This document shows positions 1 through 6,701 of a DNA stretch of 19,797 nt, in pieces. Every line of letters starts with the position of its first letter. Position 1 is the stretch's first letter. The position numbers were made by a program, and so were the translations under genes. Source of the DNA: JAWVYT01 sp964605205. GTDB lineage: Bacteria; Gemmatimonadota; Gemmatimonadetes; Longimicrobiales; RSA9. The stretch is taken from the NCBI GenBank assembly GCA_964605205.1, contig CAZSBL010000056.1, positions 1-19,797 of the forward strand, given 5' to 3'. The notes beneath the pieces are model-generated. The model was not told where the DNA came from, made no database searches, and saw nothing but the letters and a program-made list of their open reading frames with translations.

Positions 1-798
1 TTCCCGTCGCCCTCGCGTCCCCCACCCGGCAGCGAGCCAGCACGGCTTCCCACCACCACGGCTTCGGCTCACCCCGCCTCGACCCTGCGCTGCGCGGGCC
101 CGGGCGACCTGCGCCAGAATGGCCTCGGGCTCGTCGGCCAGCTGTTTTGGAGTGATCCGCATCACGGTGAACCCGGCGGCAGCCAGAGTCCGATCCCGCC
201 TGCGGTCGAGCTCGAACATCCGCGGTGATGAGTGGAAGGTGAAGCCGTCGATCTCGACCACGACGTGTTCCACCGTCCAGAGGAAATCGACCTCGAAGCC
301 CCGGAGCCGCGCGTTCGCCCTGGGGACCGGAAGGCGTGCTCGCCGAACCAGTTCGAGGAAGGCGAACTCTGGCGGCGAGCGTGTCAGCGCAGCGCCTCCC
401 GAACGGCTGAGAACAGCCTTCAACGCCGGGGTCCCGGGCCGCGAAGGGTGTCTGTTCACCAACGTCCGTAGCTGCGCCGCGTCCAGCAGCTCTTGCCTCT
501 CCCCGCGCGCCACGACGCGTCCCAGGTCGCGGGGCGGTACCAGCCCCCATAAAGCGCCTGCGCTCCGATGGCTCAGGAACGCACCATCGCCGCACACCAG
601 AACCGCGGCCATCTCGCCCTGGTTCGGTTTGGCGAGAGGCCCCAGCCCGTAGACCCCGCGGTGCAGGTGGCGCAACCGCTGGTTCCGGACGCGGTTGTCG
701 ACGGCGTGGCCCGGTAGGCCGGCATCGAGAAGCTGCTGCCGGGCGATCACGCCGTGCTGGCGCTCCGCGATATCGCGGATCACCGCGTCGGTATCCAT
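1..798 (-). CDS. AbiEi-like N-terminal domain + DUF559 nuclease-like protein (3' end outside window)
   Basis: An open frame of 266 codons starts at ATG 798 and runs off the left edge without a stop. Residues 7-52 resemble the winged-helix N-terminus of AbiEi-family (type IV toxin-antitoxin) antitoxins: a GVIARQQLLDAG stretch followed by RLHRGVYGLG-like residues. Residues about 140-235 look like a DUF559/VSR-type PD-(D/E)XK nuclease fold: FEVDFLW (D171), VVVEIDG (E182, D184), a His at 189, then RRRDRTLAAAGF and VMRIT. Such proteins are usually about 240-310 residues, so most of the gene is here; after about residue 240 the sequence is low-complexity Arg/Gly. It sits 105 bases downstream of rpe on the same strand. 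No AbiEii-type toxin lies on the visible side. The fold is recognised; a DNA-cleaving or regulatory function is inferred. No strong Shine-Dalgarno is visible before the ATG, so the start is less certain. Confidence 0.75.
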   Translation of the reverse strand, partial: MDTDAVIRDIAERQHGVIARQQLLDAGLPGHAVDNRVRNQRLRHLHRGVYGLGPLAKPNQGEMAAVLVCGDGAFLSHRSAGALWGLVPPRDLGRVVARGERQELLDAAQLRTLVNRHPSRPGTPALKAVLSRSGGAALTRSPPEFAFLELVRRARLPVPRANARLRGFEVDFLWTVEHVVVEIDGFTFHSSPRMFELDRRRDRTLAAAGFTVMRITPKQLADEPEAILAQVARARAAQGRGGVSRSRGGGKPCWLAAGWGTRGRRE

Positions 799-903
799 AC
801 GCGAAGATCGCTGTCGGAACGGGGCACATCCATAGCTCGATGCGACGATGGAGCTCCGGCGTCCGGGTTCCGCGGCACGGGTCCCGAGGCTGCGGCGCCC
901 GGT

Positions 904-1602
904 TCAGGCGCCCGGCCCGGGCTCGGGACGCCGATCGGGTCTGCCGGCCGCGCTTCGGATCGCCGCGATGTTCTCCGCCACGCTCCCGGCGCCCCGGTAG
1001 ATCGCGGAGCCGGCCACCAGCACGGTGGCCCCTGCACCCGCCACCTCGCCGGCGGTGTCGGGGCCGATCCCGCCGTCGACCTGGATCTCGGCCTCCGGCC
1101 GGCCGGCGTCATCGAGGAGCGCTTTCACGCGTGCCACCTTGGCGGTGCTCGACGGGATGAAGCTCTGGCCACCGAAACCGGGGTTCACGCTCATGACCAG
1201 GACCATGTCGAGGTACGGCGCGATCTCCTCGAGGGTCCTCACGGGGGTGGCCGGGTTGAGCGAGACGCCGGCTCGCACACCGTGGTGCTGGATCGCCTCC
1301 ACGAGCCGGTGCAGGTGCACCGAAGCCTCCTGGTGGATCGTGAGCCAGTCGGCGCCGGCGTCGGCGAAGGCGTCGATGTAGTTCTCCGGCCGCTCGATCA
1401 TGAGGTGGACGTCGAGGGGCAGGTCGGTGACATGGCGGAGCGCCGCCACCACCGGCACGCCGATGGTGATGTTGGGGACGAAGTGGCCGTCCATGACGTC
1501 CACGTGGATCCAGTCAGCGCCACCGTCCTCGGCCTCGGCCACGCCCTCGGCGAGGCGGGCGAAGTCGGAGGAGAGGATGGAGGGTGCGATCTTCACGCTC
1601 AT
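904..1602 (-). CDS. rpe: Ribulose-phosphate 3-epimerase
   Basis: A 232-residue cytosolic TIM-barrel enzyme that interconverts ribulose 5-phosphate and xylulose 5-phosphate in the non-oxidative pentose phosphate pathway. The start IAPSILSSDF, HVDVMDGHFVPN at 33-44, HLMIERP at 66-72, MSVNPGFGGQ at 137-146 and VDGGI at 175-179 are family signatures. The metal-binding and acid/base residues H33, D35, H66 and D176 are all present. The chosen ATG at 1602 overlaps the rpiA stop in an ATGA arrangement and has a GGGGAGGG ribosome-binding site inside rpiA; a longer open frame upstream to 1869 is only the shadow of rpiA. Length matches the family (210-230) plus a short Pro/Arg-rich tail. It is the last of four sugar-phosphate genes in the operon. 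Confidence 0.96.
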   Translation of the reverse strand: MSVKIAPSILSSDFARLAEGVAEAEDGGADWIHVDVMDGHFVPNITIGVPVVAALRHVTDLPLDVHLMIERPENYIDAFADAGADWLTIHQEASVHLHRLVEAIQHHGVRAGVSLNPATPVRTLEEIAPYLDMVLVMSVNPGFGGQSFIPSSTAKVARVKALLDDAGRPEAEIQVDGGIGPDTAGEVAGAGATVLVAGSAIYRGAGSVAENIAAIRSAAGRPDRRPEPGPGA

Positions 1603-2300
1603 CCGGACCCTCCCCGTCGCATGACCCGGACGCCGTTCTCCGTGCCCACTACCACGGTCTCGGCCATCCCGAGGAATAGCCCCGTCTCCACCACGCCGGG
1701 CATGGCGTGGAGCGCGGCCTCGGTCTCGTAGGCGTCGGTGATCCCGGCGGAGAAGGTGCAGTCGAGGATGTAGTGGCCGCCGTCGGTGATGAACGCGTCG
1801 CCGTCCCGGTTCTCCCGCAGCTGCGGCTCGGCACCCAGCGCCCGGATCGGCTCGATGAGCGTGCGCCACCCGAACGAGACCACCTCCACCGGGAGCGGCG
1901 CCTGGGTGGCCAGGGTGTCCACCAGCTTGCTCTCATCCACCACGATCACCAGCCGCTCGGTGGCCGCGGCCACGATCTTCTCCCACAGCAGCGCGCCGCC
2001 CAGCCCCTTGATGAGCTCCAGCGAGGGGTCCACCTCGTCGGCGCCGTCGAGGGTCAGGTCCAGGTGCAGCGCGTCATCCAGCGAGGCCAGGGGGATCCCC
2101 AGCTTCGTGGCGTAGTCCTTGGTGTCCGACGACGTGGGCACGCCCACGATCCCGTCGAGCTCGCCCCGCTCCCGGCGCTCGGCGATGGCCTCGAGCACAC
2201 GACGGGCGGTGGAGCCGGTGCCGAGTCCGAGCGTCATGCCCGACTCGACCAGCTCCACCGCCTCCCAGGCCGCCTGCCGCTTCAGCTCGTCCCGGTTCAC
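1599..2300 (-). CDS. rpiA: Ribose-5-phosphate isomerase A
   Basis: A 233-residue enzyme interconverting ribose 5-phosphate and ribulose 5-phosphate. Visible motifs are the phosphate-binding loop GLGTGSTA (25-32), PTS (55-57), DGADEVD (85-91), KGLGGALLWEKIV (98-110; E107 aligns with the catalytic Glu of E. coli RpiA and K98 with its active-site Lys), DESKLV (122-127) and GVVETGLF near the end. Length is normal for RpiA (about 220-230). The start is GTG at 2300, with GGGAG about 8 bases upstream. The gene lies 13 bases after the aldolase stop and overlaps rpe by 4 bases, so the three are almost certainly co-transcribed. Confidence 0.96.
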   Translation of the reverse strand: MNRDELKRQAAWEAVELVESGMTLGLGTGSTARRVLEAIAERRERGELDGIVGVPTSSDTKDYATKLGIPLASLDDALHLDLTLDGADEVDPSLELIKGLGGALLWEKIVAAATERLVIVVDESKLVDTLATQAPLPVEVVSFGWRTLIEPIRALGAEPQLRENRDGDAFITDGGHYILDCTFSAGITDAYETEAALHAMPGVVETGLFLGMAETVVVGTENGVRVMRRGGSG

Positions 2301-2313
2301 GTCGCCGCTCCCA

Positions 2314-3225
2314 CTAGGCCGGGAACTTCGACAGCAGGTCCTTGATCCGCTTCGTCATCTTCAGCGCCTCGTCGTACGGCCGCTGCCACATGTTGCGGCC
2401 GAAGATCAGCCCCGTGGCACCGTTCTCCATGACCGTGCGCGCCTTGTTCATCAGGTCTTCGTCGCTCACCTTGCTGCCGCCGCTGAACAGCACCATGGAG
2501 TTGTTCGCGGTCTTGATGACGCGCCGGGCGCCGCCGGCGTAGTCCCACTCCATCTCCTGGTACGCCTTCGGCATCAGGCTGTCCTTGTCGGACTTCTTCG
2601 GCACGTTCAGCTTGATCACGTCCGCGCCGAACTCGTGGGCCAGCCGGGCGGCGTAGTCCACGGCGTAGATGCTGTCGCGGCCGCCCTTCTCTTCGATGGC
2701 CCTGCCCCGGGGGTAGCTCCACACCACCAGCGGCATCCCGTACTTCTCGCAGTCGTCGCGGACCTGCATGAGCCGCTTGAAGTCTTCATCCTGCAGCGGC
2801 GAGCCCACGTACAGCGTGTAGCCCACGGCGTCGGCGCCCAGCGCTACGGCGTCTTCCACGGTGGCCGTAGGCGACGAGATCGCCTCCGCGTCGCTCGGGA
2901 TGTTCGTCTTCCCGTTGACCTTCAGGATCAGCGGCACCCGGCCGGCGTAGTCCTTCATGTAGCGCCGGGCCATCCCCCAGTGGCACGCGATGGCGTTGTA
3001 GCCGCCCTCCACCGCCAGCCGGAACTGGTAGTTCGGGTCCGCCGACGGTGGGTTCGGCAGGAAGTCGATGGGACCGTGCTCGATCCCCTGGTCGATGGGC
3101 AGCGCCAGCAGCGTGCCGTTCCCCACCCCGTGCTCATAGAGGATCCGGTGCAGCCGGACACGTTTCCCCAGCGGCAGGTCCAGGTCCTCGAGCTTCGGCC
3201 TCGTGGTCTTCGTCTCCTCTGCCAT
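2314..3225 (-). CDS. fbaB: Class I fructose-bisphosphate aldolase, FbaB/DhnA type
   Basis: A 303-residue Schiff-base aldolase of the DeoC/FbaB (archaeal-type class I) family, which splits fructose 1,6-bisphosphate into two triose phosphates in glycolysis and runs the reverse reaction in gluconeogenesis. Family features are ALPIDQGIEHG (41-51), LKVNGKTN (101-108), the VGYTLYVGS strand, MPLVVWSYPRG (164-174) and GADVIKLNVP (200-209), where K205 is the expected Schiff-base lysine. FSGGSK (247-252) and LIFGRNMWQRP (273-283) form the phosphate-binding end of the barrel. The ATG at 3225 has a strong AGGAGAGGG site just upstream. It lies 64 bases after the transketolase-like gene and 13 bases before rpiA. 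Related 2-amino-DHHS-type DhnA enzymes are an alternative, but the pentose-phosphate neighbours favour the sugar aldolase. Confidence 0.93.
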   Translation of the reverse strand: MAEETKTTRPKLEDLDLPLGKRVRLHRILYEHGVGNGTLLALPIDQGIEHGPIDFLPNPPSADPNYQFRLAVEGGYNAIACHWGMARRYMKDYAGRVPLILKVNGKTNIPSDAEAISSPTATVEDAVALGADAVGYTLYVGSPLQDEDFKRLMQVRDDCEKYGMPLVVWSYPRGRAIEEKGGRDSIYAVDYAARLAHEFGADVIKLNVPKKSDKDSLMPKAYQEMEWDYAGGARRVIKTANNSMVLFSGGSKVSDEDLMNKARTVMENGATGLIFGRNMWQRPYDEALKMTKRIKDLLSKFPA

Positions 3226-3289
3226 GTCCCTCTCCTATCCGTTCGTCCCGATTGGTCGATTCACCTCAGAGTGCGCGACCGGCCGTCGG

Positions 3290-3979
3290 TCACGCCCGTT
3301 CCAGCACATCGTGCACCGCGCCCATCACGTGGGCCGCCGTCAGCCCCCGGCGGAGCAGCGTCTCGGGGCCGCCCCCGGCGCCCTCGTCCAGGCCCAGGTG
3401 CTCCATGGGCACGGGATGACGCACGGTCACGACCCGGGCCACCGCCGAGCCGAGGCCGCCCTGGACCCGGGCCTCCTCCGCCGTGACCAGCGCTCCGGTC
3501 TCCCGGGCCGCCGCGGCCACGGCCTCTTCATCCAGCGGGCGCAGCGACGCCATGTTCAGGACCCGGGCACCGACGCTCATCTCCGCCAGCCGCTCGTGGG
3601 CCACCAACGCGGCCGCCACCAGCAATCCCGTCGCCATGATGGTCACATCGTCGCCGTCCCGGAGCCGGACCGCCCGGCCGAACGCGAACGACGGGGGCAC
3701 CGGGTAGACCACGGGCGCCGGCCGGTCATCGACCCGGATGTACAGCGGTCCGCCGAAGTCTCCCGGAGCGATCGTGGTGGCCTGGACCACGGCCCGGGTC
3801 TCGTTGGCATCCGCCGGGACGGCCACGCGGGCCCCTTCTTCGCGGCAGACCGCCACGAACTCATCCAGCTCCTCGGTCGGTAGCGGCCGGATCTCAAGCC
3901 CGCTCGCGTCGTCCAGCGCGTCGTCCAGCGCCCATCGCGTGGACCCGCCGAGCTCCAGCCCGGGAAAGAGCTGCTCCAT
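3290..3979 (-). CDS. N-terminally shortened transketolase C-terminal subunit-like protein
   Basis: A 229-residue protein matching only the second part of a transketolase C-terminal subunit (normally about 310 residues). Residues 52-92 (RVAVPADANETRAVV, GPLYIRV) match the end of the pyrimidine-binding domain. Residues 100-225 match the transketolase C-terminal domain: GRAVRLRDGDDVTIMATG, ARVLNMASLRPLDEEAV, ETGALVTAEE, QGGLGSAV and PVPMEHLGL. The first 100-odd residues of the usual subunit are missing, including the GIAEQ segment with the thiamine-diphosphate-activating Glu. No transketolase N-terminal (PP-domain) gene is in the window. ATG 3979 is the likely start, with GGGGG just upstream; the open frame continues to 4102 but that part has no recognisable similarity. 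No frameshift partner is visible, and greA begins 153 bases away in the opposite direction. It could be a decayed gene, or a regulatory or structural remnant kept for its operon position; catalysis is doubtful. Confidence 0.8.
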   Translation of the reverse strand: MEQLFPGLELGGSTRWALDDALDDASGLEIRPLPTEELDEFVAVCREEGARVAVPADANETRAVVQATTIAPGDFGGPLYIRVDDRPAPVVYPVPPSFAFGRAVRLRDGDDVTIMATGLLVAAALVAHERLAEMSVGARVLNMASLRPLDEEAVAAAARETGALVTAEEARVQGGLGSAVARVVTVRHPVPMEHLGLDEGAGGGPETLLRRGLTAAHVMGAVHDVLERA

Positions 3980-4028
3980 TGGCCCCCAAGCGCCGTCTGA
4001 ACCCCCGGAAACCCCCTCGCGGGCGTGC

Positions 4029-4057
4029 AATCTAGCTCCGGGCCGGAACCGGCGCAA
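4029..4057 (-). promoter_or_regulatory. Candidate promoter of the transketolase-like/fbaB/rpiA/rpe operon
   Basis: On the minus strand, TTGCGC (4057-4052) and TAGATT (4034-4029) are separated by exactly 17 bases. TAGATT matches 4 of 6 bases of the sigma-70 -10 element; the -35 match is only 3 of 6. Transcription would start near 4022, giving a leader of roughly 40 bases before ATG 3979. Spacing and position support it, base matches only moderately. Confidence 0.4.
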
Positions 4058-4095
4058 AACACCTGCCGCCAGCGAAGTCCGGCCGCCCCCCGGGG

Positions 4096-4124
4096 TTCCC
4101 ACAACTCGGGTCCACTACTATGTT
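4096..4124 (+). promoter_or_regulatory. Candidate sigma-70 promoter of greA (leaderless)
   Basis: TTCCCA (4096-4101) and TATGTT (4119-4124) are separated by 17 bases and match the -35 and -10 consensus at 4 of 6 positions each. The -10 ends 7 bases before ATG 4132, so transcription should begin at or next to the start codon. No Shine-Dalgarno lies upstream of either possible ATG (4120 or 4132), which fits a leaderless mRNA. Confidence 0.5.
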
Positions 4125-4131
4125 TGCCGCC

Positions 4132-4623
4132 ATGCTAGACGAAATCATTCAGAAACTCGAAGACGAAGTCTCCCGGCTGACCCACGAGCTGAACGTGGAG
4201 CTGCCCGAGCGGATCAAGGCCGCCGTGGAGCTCGGTGACCTGCGCGAGAACGCCGACTACAAGTCGGCCCTCGAGCGCCAGCAGTTCGTGCAGGCCCGGC
4301 TCAACCACCTCACCAGCCGGCTCCGGGAGCTGTCCAACATCGACGTGAACGCCATCCCCCGGGACGCCGCCGGGTTCGGCAGCCGGCTGAAGGTGCGGGA
4401 GACGGGCTCCGGAGACACCTACGAGTACACCATCACCGCCGGCGACTTCATGGACCTCGACGCCGGCCACATCTCGCTGGCCTCACCGCTGGCGAAAGGG
4501 CTCCTGGGCTCGAAGGAGGGCGACGAGGTGACCGTCGAGCTCCCGGCCGGCGAGCGGTCGTTCGAGATCCTCGAGCTCACCACACTGCCCCAGATGGTCG
4601 ACAGCGCCGGGGCAGACGGGTAG
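4132..4623 (+). CDS. greA: Transcription elongation factor GreA
   Basis: A 163-residue GreA that rescues backtracked RNA polymerase by stimulating cleavage of the nascent RNA 3' end. An N-terminal coiled-coil hairpin (residues 1-72) carries the tip motif GDLRENADY (35-43), with the acidic tip residues D36 and E39. From about 78 onward is the FKBP-like C-terminal domain: SRLKVRE, DLDAGHISLASPLAKGLLG and EVTVELPAG. Family length is about 158. ATG 4132 is chosen over the in-frame ATG 4120 because GreA proteins usually begin right at the helix and because a -10 element overlaps 4120. It is the only clear plus-strand gene and diverges from the transketolase-like gene. A GC-rich hairpin follows 19 bases after the stop. 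Confidence 0.95.
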   Translation: MLDEIIQKLEDEVSRLTHELNVELPERIKAAVELGDLRENADYKSALERQQFVQARLNHLTSRLRELSNIDVNAIPRDAAGFGSRLKVRETGSGDTYEYTITAGDFMDLDAGHISLASPLAKGLLGSKEGDEVTVELPAGERSFEILELTTLPQMVDSAGADG

Positions 4624-4642
4624 ACCGAGCAGACAGACATGA

Positions 4643-4679
4643 AGCGGGCCCGCGGAAGCTCTCGCTCCGCGGGCCCGCT
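4643..4679. terminator. Bidirectional terminator-like hairpin after greA
   Basis: A perfect 14-bp inverted repeat (4643-4656 with 4666-4679) encloses a 9-base loop. It lies between the convergent ends of greA (stop at 4623) and the 75-residue gene (stop at 4710), where a shared terminator is expected. There is no T-run on either side, so termination efficiency is uncertain. Confidence 0.75.
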
Positions 4680-4709
4680 CCACATCCGACGGCCGGCACA
4701 GCCGGCACG

Positions 4710-4937
4710 CTAGCTCTGCTGCGCCGGATACTTCGCCGCCGTGCCCTCCGTCCACTCGATCAAGGTATTGTCGATGGGGGCCGTGGCCACAAGGTCACCG
4801 GCCCCGCCCTCGTCCGTCAGGGTGAAGATCTCCACCACGCGGGCATCCTCGTGGATCCGCACGAACACGTTCTGGTAGTCATCGCCCTCCAGCTCCAGAA
4901 TGACGACGCGTACCGCGATCCCCTCATCACGGGTCAT
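4710..4937 (-). CDS. Conserved-looking small protein of unknown function (75 aa)
   Basis: A 75-residue acidic, soluble protein that I do not recognise. ATG 4937 is the best start because GGAGGG lies 6-7 bases upstream; in-frame starts at 4961 and 4991 lack this. The sequence alternates short hydrophobic strands (AVRVVILEL, NVFVRIHEDARVVEIFTL, DLVATAPI), suggesting a small all-beta or alpha/beta fold, and ends in a Gln/Ser tail. There is no signal peptide or membrane segment. It lies 106 bases downstream of the arrestin-like gene on the same strand, and its 3' end shares a terminator hairpin with greA. Codon and GC use resemble the surroundings. That it is a real gene is supported by the ribosome-binding site and by filling an otherwise empty space; a function cannot be assigned. 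Confidence 0.65.
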   Translation of the reverse strand: MTRDEGIAVRVVILELEGDDYQNVFVRIHEDARVVEIFTLTDEGGAGDLVATAPIDNTLIEWTEGTAAKYPAQQS

Positions 4938-5043
4938 GGCGACCCTCCACTCTCGGTTCATGGACTGCCTCGGCCCATCATGATGGCGCACCGGAGCGCC
5001 CGCGTCCAGAGCGCACGAGTGTACAGGTCCGTTAACGGGAGCG

Positions 5044-6141
5044 CTACGGTCGCACGATCAACGGGGTTTCCTTGACCACCGGCTCGGCTCCCTCCACCTC
5101 AACCACCGTCCGCATCAGCCATTGCAGACTGCCCGAAGAGGTGCGCACGCTGTACGGGACGCGATCCGACAGCCGGAAACGCTCCTCCCATTCCGCGGGC
5201 GTCCCCTCGGCCACCCGGATCCCACTCCCCAGCTCCCGCTCATCGGTGTGCAGCGTCCGGGTCCGCATGGTGGTGCTGGAGCCCACGGAGCTCCGACCGT
5301 GACGATGCTTCTTCCTGACGGCGAACTCCTCCCGCGTCACCAGCGAGACCCGGACCGACGCCACGGTCATGTCCCGGGCTGGAGTCAGGTTCGCCCGGCA
5401 GTGGATCGTTTCCCCGGGCCGGGCCACCTGCGGGTCCAGTGAGATCTCCACGTGGCCGATCTGGGCGGACTCCGACGTACGACGGATCCAGAGCCAGATC
5501 AGGATCGTGGGCAGGAGCACCGCCACGCCGATCCCCACCCCGATCCAGTTGTCCGGGTCGTGGCTCACCGCCGGGATGAACACCCCGAGGATCGACACCC
5601 CCAATACCACGAGGGGGATCGTGCACCCCAGCATCAGCTTCTTCCCGCACCCCCGTCGCAGGTTCCGTCCCACGTCCTCCGCCCGCTCCTGCATCTCCAG
5701 CTCCGGCGCCGACCCGCTCATGGCGTGCCCCGTGTACTCCCCCTCCCGCGACGCCGCCCCCACCCGCGTCTCCAGCGGCACCGGCTCCGCCTTCGCGTCC
5801 AGCGACATGGGCAGGTCCGCCCGCGCCACCACCTGCCATCGGATCCGGAAGTTCTCCCCGTGGTACGGCGGCGGCTCCAACGGAAGCTGGAACTCGAAGT
5901 CCACCTCACGGAGCTCGCCGGCTCGCAGGCTCCCGCCGCCCGGCATCAACTCCATCAGCTCCGGCTGCCCGCCCGTCGACCGCTTCGCCGGTCCCTCCAC
6001 CACGAACTCCGGACCCACTCGCAGTCCCCGCAGCTCCGCCTCCTCCAGCGATGACAGCTTCAGGGTGCCGGTTACCGTGTCACCCAGCTCATAAGCAGTG
6101 TCCGGGTCATCCAGATGGATGGAGAGATCGACGGCGGCCAT
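5044..6141 (-). CDS. Membrane protein with two arrestin-like domains flanking a two-helix hairpin
   Basis: A 365-residue protein starting at ATG 6141, with GGAG about 9 bases upstream; the open frame continues to 6261 but without a ribosome-binding site. Residues 4-125 form an arrestin/Spo0M-like beta-sandwich: a LDDPDTAYELGDTVTGTLKL start (positions 10-29), then VDFEFQLPLEPPPYHGENFRIRW-type edge strands. Residues about 127-168 are a polar linker with a basic patch (RNLRRGCGKK). Two transmembrane helices follow, about 169-192 and 199-219, capped by IRR. Residues 228-365 form a second sandwich opening with HVEISLDPQVARPGETI, containing a His/Arg/Ser-rich loop near 275-297 and closing with RVPYSVRTSSGSLQWLMRTVVEVEG, typical of an arrestin C-terminal domain. 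With the hairpin spanning the membrane twice, both sandwiches should face the same side, probably the cytoplasm. Known relatives act as scaffolds; no partner or reaction can be read from this locus. Confidence 0.8.
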   Translation of the reverse strand: MAAVDLSIHLDDPDTAYELGDTVTGTLKLSSLEEAELRGLRVGPEFVVEGPAKRSTGGQPELMELMPGGGSLRAGELREVDFEFQLPLEPPPYHGENFRIRWQVVARADLPMSLDAKAEPVPLETRVGAASREGEYTGHAMSGSAPELEMQERAEDVGRNLRRGCGKKLMLGCTIPLVVLGVSILGVFIPAVSHDPDNWIGVGIGVAVLLPTILIWLWIRRTSESAQIGHVEISLDPQVARPGETIHCRANLTPARDMTVASVRVSLVTREEFAVRKKHRHGRSSVGSSTTMRTRTLHTDERELGSGIRVAEGTPAEWEERFRLSDRVPYSVRTSSGSLQWLMRTVVEVEGAEPVVKETPLIVRP

Positions 6142-6310
6142 GGGAAACGCTCCGGGTAGGGGGATCGGTACGCTCGCCGCGAAGAAACCTGACCTGGCCC
6201 GCCCGGTTGGGCAAACCGGAGCGCACGGGTGGCCCTTCGCCCGGAGCCGCCCGGCACCCATGAACCACGGGCCGCGTCCGCTGCCCTCACCTCGGCCGCC
6301 GGCACCGATG

Positions 6311-6343
6311 CGAAACGGGGCCGCGATTCGCGGCCCCGTTTCG
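6311..6343. terminator. Strong hairpin just after tRNA-Cys
   Basis: A perfect 15-bp inverted repeat (6311-6325 with 6329-6343) has a 3-base loop and ends 2 bases beyond the mature 3' end of tRNA-Cys on the minus strand. It probably ends the tRNA transcript and may define the 3' trailer. It also separates the tRNAs from the arrestin-like gene downstream. The descending arm contains only a short T-run. Confidence 0.8.
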
Positions 6344-6345
6344 AG

Positions 6346-6417
<72 letters not shown>

Positions 6418-6425
6418 GTAGAAAC

Positions 6426-6448
6426 GGCCCCGGTTGCGCACCGGGGCC
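6426..6448. terminator. Terminator-like hairpin between tRNA-Gly and tRNA-Cys
   Basis: A perfect 9-bp stem (6426-6434 with 6440-6448) with a 5-base loop; on the minus strand it is followed by GTTTCT. It starts 11 bases after the tRNA-Gly 3' end and stops 8 bases before the tRNA-Cys 5' end. It could be a partial terminator or a processing structure in the spacer of a tRNA pair. Confidence 0.55.
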
Positions 6449-6459
6449 TGCGTTCCAAG

Positions 6460-6532
6460 AGCGGGACACCGGGTTCGAACCGGCGACCTTCACGTTGGCA
6501 ACGTGACGCTCTACCAACTGAGCTAGTCCCGC
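6460..6532 (-). tRNA. tRNA-Gly (GCC)
   Basis: A 73-base cloverleaf. The acceptor GCGGGAC (6532-6526) pairs with GTCCCGC (6467-6461). The D arm reads TAGCTCAGTTGGTAGAGC. The anticodon arm is TCACG-TTGCCAA-CGTGA with anticodon GCC, and the T arm is GCCGG-TTCGAAC-CCGGT, closing with a G-T pair. The discriminator is U, usual for bacterial tRNA-Gly. CCA is not encoded. Confidence 0.96.
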
Positions 6533-6652
6533 AGTAGCACTGTGTTGTGCGGCAACTTCCGCCCCGTCCAGCCCCGTCCGGGGCCGACAAAATCTCGCCG
6601 CGCGGTAGCGTGGCGAGAACTGAGCGATCTCTGGCCTGCCGACGTCTCGTTC

Positions 6653-6699
6653 GAGACCGTCGCGCCCCGAGACCGTCGCGCCCCGAGACCGTCGCGCCC
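6653..6699. repeat. Three tandem copies of a 16-bp unit
   Basis: The unit GAGACCGTCGCGCCCC occurs at 6653-6668 and 6669-6684 exactly, and at 6685-6699 with only the final base differing. The array lies in the predicted leader of the tRNA transcript, between the promoter (6702-6730) and tRNA-Gly. On its left it abuts an inverted repeat (GTCTCG at 6644-6649 with CGAGAC at 6652-6657). Confidence 0.92.
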
Positions 6700-6701
6700 A
6701 T

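Noticed and set aside
119..652. Plus-strand open frames near the left edge
   Set aside because: They are antisense to the AbiEi-like/DUF559 gene, which has recognisable motifs; composition is Arg/Ser-rich shadow type.
3979..4131. Missing transketolase N-terminal part in another frame (frameshift)
   Set aside because: None of the other frames between the ATG and greA shows transketolase-like sequence, and there is room for only about 50 codons.
4120..4131. Upstream ATG of greA adding four residues (MFAA)
   Set aside because: It lies inside the likely -10 element, has no ribosome-binding site, and GreA normally starts at the downstream Met.
6653..6699. Possible CRISPR array
   Set aside because: The 16-bp units are directly adjacent without spacers, so this is a simple tandem repeat.
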